This document shows positions 9,118-12,637 of a DNA stretch of 12,637 nucleotides, in pieces (positions within the stretch are counted from its first letter, which is position 1; the number at the start of each line of letters is the position of its first letter). The stretch comes from Jimgerdemannia flammicorona (taxonomy: Eukaryota > Mucoromycota > Endogonomycetes > Endogonales > Endogonaceae): positions 1 through 12,637 of the forward strand of contig RBNI01005400.1 in the NCBI GenBank assembly GCA_003990745.1. Direction: 5' to 3'. Under the pieces are notes generated by a model that saw nothing but the letters and a program-made list of their open reading frames with translations, was not told the DNA's origin and did not search any database. The position numbers and the translations under genes are program-made.

Positions 9118-9410
9118 GAATTTAATACTAGCTATGACCTTTACTCTAGTATAAAAGTAACCATTAAACCAGACAAGTAATTAACTATTAGCACAGGTGT
9201 TAAAATTGAAGTTCCCAAAGGAATCTATATTTGCCTTACAGAATAAAGTAGTCTAGCTAAGAAAGAGAGACTCTATATAGCTGAAGAAGTTATAGATCAA
9301 GGATTTAAATATAAAATCAAGGTCCTGCTACACAATACTGTACAAAAGGTCATTGAAATTATATATATATAAAACAAATTACTTAGGCCATTATTGAGAT
9401 TATATGTATA
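9118..9410 (+). pseudogene. Degenerate dUTPase domain inside the retroelement
   Basis: Trimeric-type dUTPase signatures appear in order. Motif 1 is SYDLYSS (9130-9150). The hairpin region is LTISTGVKIEVPKG (9181-9222). Motif 2 is *SSLAKK (9244-9264), with Arg replaced by a stop. Motif 3 is EEVIDQGFKYKIKVLLHN (9283-9336), keeping the catalytic Asp and an aromatic in the Tyr position. Motif 4, KQIT*AII (9372-9395), is one frame over, after an AT run at 9357-9370. The C-terminal Gly-rich motif was not found. The enzyme hydrolyses dUTP to dUMP and keeps uracil out of cDNA. It sits about 50 codons after the Gag knuckle and before protease, the position it has in betaretroviruses. Stops and the frameshift show it is dead. 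The order of four motifs makes the identification strong. Confidence 0.82.
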
Positions 9411-9814
9411 TAATGATCTTAAAGTCAAAGAAACAATTGAACTATCACTCTCTGATAAAGAAGAAAAAGCTTTCAGATTAACTGTAAAGTATCCTGACAA
9501 TGTCAAGGATAAAACTAAGATATAGAAGATTGTTTACATTGAAGAGTCTCAAGACTGAGACCAGAAATGATATTAGTATATTACTAATATATATATATAT
9601 CTCTGTTGGATGGTATTCTTATAGAATTAAGATATACCATTTTGAATATATAGGAGAATATCTCACATATATCCTCAAATTCAAAAAAATATAAGTAAAC
9701 TATTGAAGAGAAAGAGAGAAAAGTACAAGATTGAGAAGAAGAGACTACTGCAGAAATAATTACTATCTAGCAAGAAGATAATATAGAATATATTCACCTC
9801 TAAGAGAAAATTGA
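9411..9814 (+). pseudogene. Decayed linker between dUTPase and protease
   Basis: Contains fragments in the dUTPase frame (for example IELSLSDKEEKAFRLTVKYP, about 9433-9492) that look coding, with later stops and frame changes around TA-rich runs such as 9585-9600. No domain recognised. Presumably the spacer of the same polyprotein. Confidence 0.45.
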
Positions 9815-10135
9815 AAGAAATTCTATTGAAGTTCTTATTGACAGTAGAGTAAGTAAATGCTACCTTGATAAAAAAAAAAAAACTAATAAATTCCACCTCA
9901 AGATGCAGAAGAACTCAGAAGGAAATATCACTATATTTAGAAATAGAATAATATAGAAACTCTTCAGGATATATAAGTATATACTTCTATAATATAAAAA
10001 TTACACCATAAGGCAAATCTTCTGTATTACATATCTCTTTAAATATAATCTCATTCTAGGAAAATTCTGGTCTACTCAGAAAAATCTCCATATTGATTGC
10101 CAAACTAATATGATCTCTTTAGGAGATATCAAGTA
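9815..10135 (+). pseudogene. Degenerate retroviral-type aspartic protease
   Basis: VLIDSRVS at 9831-9854 corresponds to the active-site L-I-D-S-G-A-S. The catalytic Asp (9840-9842) remains, but Gly-Ala have become Arg-Val (GGA to AGA, GCA to GTA), both C-to-T type changes. Downstream, LILGKFWSTQKNLHIDCQTN (about 10,051-10,110) matches the conserved I-L-G-x-x-W segment closing Ty3-type proteases. The protease matures Gag-Pol. The lost Gly at the active site and in-frame stops make it non-functional. It is in the same frame as gag. Confidence 0.78.
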
Positions 10136-10239
10136 ATAATCTGAGTATATTAAGAAGAAATCTCAGCCCATATTTGATATTATCTCTACTATCCAGATGG
10201 AAAAGCTAATTCAAAAACTAGATAGTATATGTATCTATA

Positions 10240-10995
10240 TATTATAATCAAGAAGATCTCAGAAGATGATGATGAAGAACTCTTCAAACTCCTGAAGGAT
10301 GAAGATGATGAAGAAGATAATTTCCAAGAAATACTCAAGAAATATAAAGATATCTTTAAAGAACTCCAAGGACTGTTACTCATCTAAACAGTAGAATATA
10401 GCATCAAAACCATTCTTAGTTCAGACCCTCCCTACAATAGAATCTATTGACTAGTTCAATTTGAGCTAGAGATTCTCAAGGAATAATTTGTAGAATTAAC
10501 AAGCAAAGGTCTCATCTGTCTATCAATATTCTCATATAGTACACTAATTCTTTTTGTCTGCAACAAAAGATAAAACTCTCAACATATATATTGATTATTA
10601 AGTACTTAATAAGATCTCTATCAAGAACTGATATATTTATAACTATAAATCAATGAGCTACTTATTCAAGTATATAAGATCAAGACCTTTTCACTCATTG
10701 ATCTTCTAGATATATATTATTAAATTTATATCAAGAAAGAAGATATTCCTAAGACAGCCTTTTGAATGAGATTTGGATACTATGAATTCTGTATAATATT
10801 ATTTGATCTTACTAAAATATTAGTAACCTTCTAAATACTAATAAATAATATCTTTTGTAAATATCTCAAAATATTTATTCTAGTCTACCTAGATTACATA
10901 CTAGTAAATAGTATAAGTAGTATCATTTACTAATAATACCTATAAATAGTTTTTGACATATTCTGCAAATATAAACTCTCAGCAAAAAGAAGGAA
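10240..10995 (+). pseudogene. Degenerate Ty3/gypsy reverse transcriptase
   Basis: After an acidic linker (EDDDEELFKLLKDEDDEED, about 10,264-10,320) come YKDIFKELQG and matches to successive Ty3 RT blocks. ELTSKGLI with ILFV is the fingers start. NKISIKN*Y matches the N-K-I-T-I-K-N-R-Y block. KKEDIPKTAF*MRFGYYEF (10,736-10,789) matches the T-A-F-R-x-R-x-G-x-Y-E-F block. VYLDYILVNS (10,883-10,912) is the catalytic YLDD box, with the second Asp now Tyr. IVFDIFCKYKLSAKRRK is the start of the thumb. The remainder of the thumb is missing. Numerous stops are present. The order and block spacing place the element in the Ty3/gypsy group. Confidence 0.85.
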
Positions 10996-11004
10996 ATTAA
11001 ATAC

Positions 11005-11285
11005 CTACCTATCTCAGAAACTCAATAAATATAAAAAGAACTATACTATATATATAAGATAAGGAACTTCATACTGTTATCCAATCTCTATAAGTATGGA
11101 GATATTTTCTCCTTAGCAAAGTATTCACCTTGGACAGACTATCAAGTTCTTTGATATATTCAGATACTGCTAATCCTTATAGAAAGATAGGTCTAATAGG
11201 CTCTTTGATATCAAAATTAAGCACATTGCTAGAACTAAGAATAAAGTAGCTAATATACTCTCATAGAGTACTCAGAAAGATAATC
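11005..11285 (+). pseudogene. Partial RNase H domain, N-terminal half deleted
   Basis: Begins at YLSQKLNKYKKNYTIY, the part of Ty3 RNase H just after the first catalytic region (S-R-K-L-x-x-x-E-x-N-Y). It continues with SPWTDYQVL (11,125-11,151, usually WTDHxNL, His CAT to TAT) and ends near the conserved A-x-T-K-N-K-V-A-D-x-L-S stretch (about 11,229-11,263). The RT thumb, connection and first catalytic Asp block, about 130 codons in typical elements, are absent between this and the RT. Confidence 0.7.
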
Positions 11286-11499
11286 ATACTGCATTATTAC
11301 CAGCCTATTTGATGAAGTCAAAAAGGAGTATATTAAGAATACTAATATATAAAATTTATAAAAAAAATCCTTATAGAAGATAGCAATATTATGAAGAAGG
11401 TCTATAGAATATATCTATCTAGAACAGATACATGAATCTTAACAATATATGATTTGGGTCTCTAATATCTCTATTTACTTATAAATCTTATATAAACTA

Positions 11500-11690
11500 T
11501 ATAATATATCTATTACTAAATATATAGAATTTGACAAAATATACCAATACATCATCTGTAACTTTTACAGATCCAAATTGATATCTGACATTATAAATTA
11601 TATTACATCCTATAATATCTGTCAAAAATATAAGTCTATCAATTAGATAATCAGGGGGCTCATTTAAGTCCATAGGACAATAGATACAAG
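11500..11690 (+). pseudogene. Integrase N-terminal zinc-binding region, truncated
   Basis: YIICNFYRSKLISDIINYIT followed by SYNICQKYKS (to about 11,640) matches the HHCC zinc domain of Ty3 integrases (N-F-Y-x-P-x-L-x-x-D-I-x-x-Y-x-x-x-C-x-x-C-Q). The first Cys of CxxC is Tyr (TGT to TAT, 11,611-11,613); the second (11,620-11,622) remains. RGLI follows, but the D,D35E catalytic core is not present in any frame I read. The element stops somewhere between about 11,650 and 11,770. Confidence 0.72.
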
Positions 11691-11699
11691 AATATCTTG

Positions 11700-11996
11700 A
11701 GTGCTTAGATCTTTGGCACTATATACCTTATCTCTGTTTTGAACTGTATAGTGGGTATATATTTCCTTTTTTGGTCTTCTTTACTTAATGCTATCTAATT
11801 CAGTGCTCTATGTACTATATACTACTCTTTTGCCAAAATACATTTATATTCACTTTCATATACATTTGTTCTTACTTTTACTAATTATATCATATTTACT
11901 ATATACTCTACCTCAATGGTACTTACCATCAACTCCTGCCCTCTATGCTGACATGACTCCTCCAATACATCCAAAGGGCAATATAACCTCAGTTCT
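11700..11996. other. Junction and upstream region of the right-edge gene
   Basis: Base composition changes from very AT-rich to T-rich and then more balanced. No element motif continues here. It may hold the promoter of the gene beginning near 11,997; TATA-like strings are too common to choose one. Confidence 0.35.
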
Positions 11997-12637
11997 ATGT
12001 CCTGCCCATTCTGCTACAATATCTCTTTTATCAAATATGTACTCCACTTTTTGCAAGATAACCCCAATGATGATGATAATCCCAACATCAGCACTCTGAT
12101 TTTATATCTTGAAAATCTGCTGGAAGAAGTAACTTCCACCTCCACTAATACTCTTCATAGCTCTCTACAGTCCAAGGCCCCTGTTTGAGTGCAGACTCCC
12201 ACTCCAGAGCAGTCTACATTAGCAGCTCTAATGCTCCCTTCTGTCTGCTCCATTGAGGCCAGCATTGTTGCACTGCAAGAACATGCTTCTGCCCAGGACT
12301 ACTGTATCAATGAGCTGCTCTACCTACTCCATGCATGTCTGACTACAACCATTATTGATGTCCCAGCCTCAACTCTGATAATTGAGATCAACCCTTCCAG
12401 TAATTCTGCCATCCCTATCATGAATCAATTGTTCATAGATTATACCACCATATCTCTATCAGCAGCTATTACCTCTGTGCCTTCTCTTTCAATAGCAATT
12501 TCTGCCTCTGCTGACCCTGGCTCTCATGGCCCACTTAGTAATCTACAGAGTAAGTTCTTTCCTCTACCTACTGTCTCCTTTGCTGTCTTTTTTTATTTTA
12601 TTTTATTTTTTTTTTTTTTTATAGTCTCTTGGACTCC
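11997..12637 (+). CDS. Unrecognised gene, 5' part, one in-frame TGA and one intron (partial at the right edge)
   Basis: From ATG 11,997 one frame runs to a splice donor at 12,550, broken only by TGA at 12,186-12,188, which fits CGA (Arg) to TGA. It starts MSCPFCYNISFIKYVLHFLQ, then an Asn/Asp-rich patch, then a Leu-rich part (YLENLLEE), a Ser/Thr/Pro-rich middle, and amphipathic stretches such as CINELLYLLHACL. After the intron the frame continues out of the window. An upstream extension without ATG is also open back to about 11,950. No domain recognised. The segment lacks CpG completely although its GC is far higher than that of the neighbouring element. It could be a host gene damaged by CpG deamination or the first gene of another mobile element. 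The TGA probably makes it a pseudogene. Confidence 0.4.
12550..12624 (+). other. Predicted intron of the right-edge gene (75 bp)
   Basis: GTAAGT donor, long pyrimidine tract (with a run of more than 12 T) and TATAG acceptor. The length is typical for fungi and the join keeps the frame open (A|TC). The T run could alternatively be an inserted homopolymer. Confidence 0.5.

Larger units (their letters stand above)
6533..11690 (+). mobile_element. Degenerate dUTPase-bearing Ty3/gypsy LTR retrotransposon, 3' truncated
   Basis: All parts lie on the plus strand in canonical order: LTR-like region, Gag with knuckle, dUTPase, protease, RT, RNase H, integrase zinc finger. The 3' end (integrase core, polypurine tract, 3' LTR) is lacking and an internal deletion removes the RT thumb/RNase H join. 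The DNA is very AT-rich and almost without CpG (two seen, at 7371 and 8307, between 6433 and the window end). Key residues are changed by C-to-T or G-to-A substitutions: Cys to Tyr, Trp/Gln/Arg to stop, Gly to Arg/Glu. This is the pattern left by repeat-induced point mutation or a similar process. Confidence 0.85.

Noticed and set aside
10189..10383. Minus-strand Ser-rich open frame
   Set aside because: It is the reverse complement of the acidic linker (GAT/GAA runs) preceding the RT.
1..12637. CRISPR arrays, tRNA or rRNA genes
   Set aside because: No regularly spaced repeats and no cloverleaf or rRNA-like segment were seen on either strand.

Overview
The window looks like nuclear DNA from a filamentous ascomycete. 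It has one host-type gene with short introns (78, 91 and 110 bp) and CpG-containing, mixed-GC sequence on the left. On the right is a long AT-rich block whose decayed reading frames show the substitutions expected of repeat-induced or methylation-linked C-to-T mutation. No species can be named from the sequence alone.

Layout. (1) Positions 91-631, minus strand: relic of an LTR-retrotransposon gag with a CCHC knuckle, followed after about 46 codons by a sequence like dUTPase motif 1. (2) 877-1066: a 160-bp A-tailed segment flanked by a 15-bp perfect direct repeat, like a small retroposed insertion. (3) 1067-1790, minus: an open frame of unknown nature with a 21-bp A tract inside it. (4) 1791-2521: nothing recognisable. 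(5) 2522-4765, minus: a four-exon gene for a predicted type II membrane GDP-fucose protein O-fucosyltransferase-like enzyme of 654 residues, with a decapeptide minisatellite in its stem. (6) 4766-6530: intergenic DNA with two TATA-like sites in divergent orientation, hairpins and a possible decayed exon. (7) 6533 to about 11,690, plus: a degenerate Ty3/gypsy-type element in the order LTR-like 5' region, gag, CCHC knuckle, dUTPase, aspartic protease, reverse transcriptase, partial RNase H and integrase zinc finger; the integrase core and 3' LTR are missing. (8) 11,700 to the end: CpG-free sequence of more normal GC carrying the 5' part of an unrecognised gene with one in-frame TGA and a well-formed intron.

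The most interesting observation is the dUTPase domain between the nucleocapsid knuckle and the protease of the right-hand element. The left-hand relic, in the other orientation, shows a second apparent knuckle-plus-dUTPase arrangement. Retroelements with a dUTPase are known (betaretroviruses place it just before protease, and Ty3-type elements with dUTPase have been described in the basidiomycete Phanerochaete), but they are uncommon. None of the retroelement genes here can be functional. The fucosyltransferase-like gene is the only gene in the window that looks intact.
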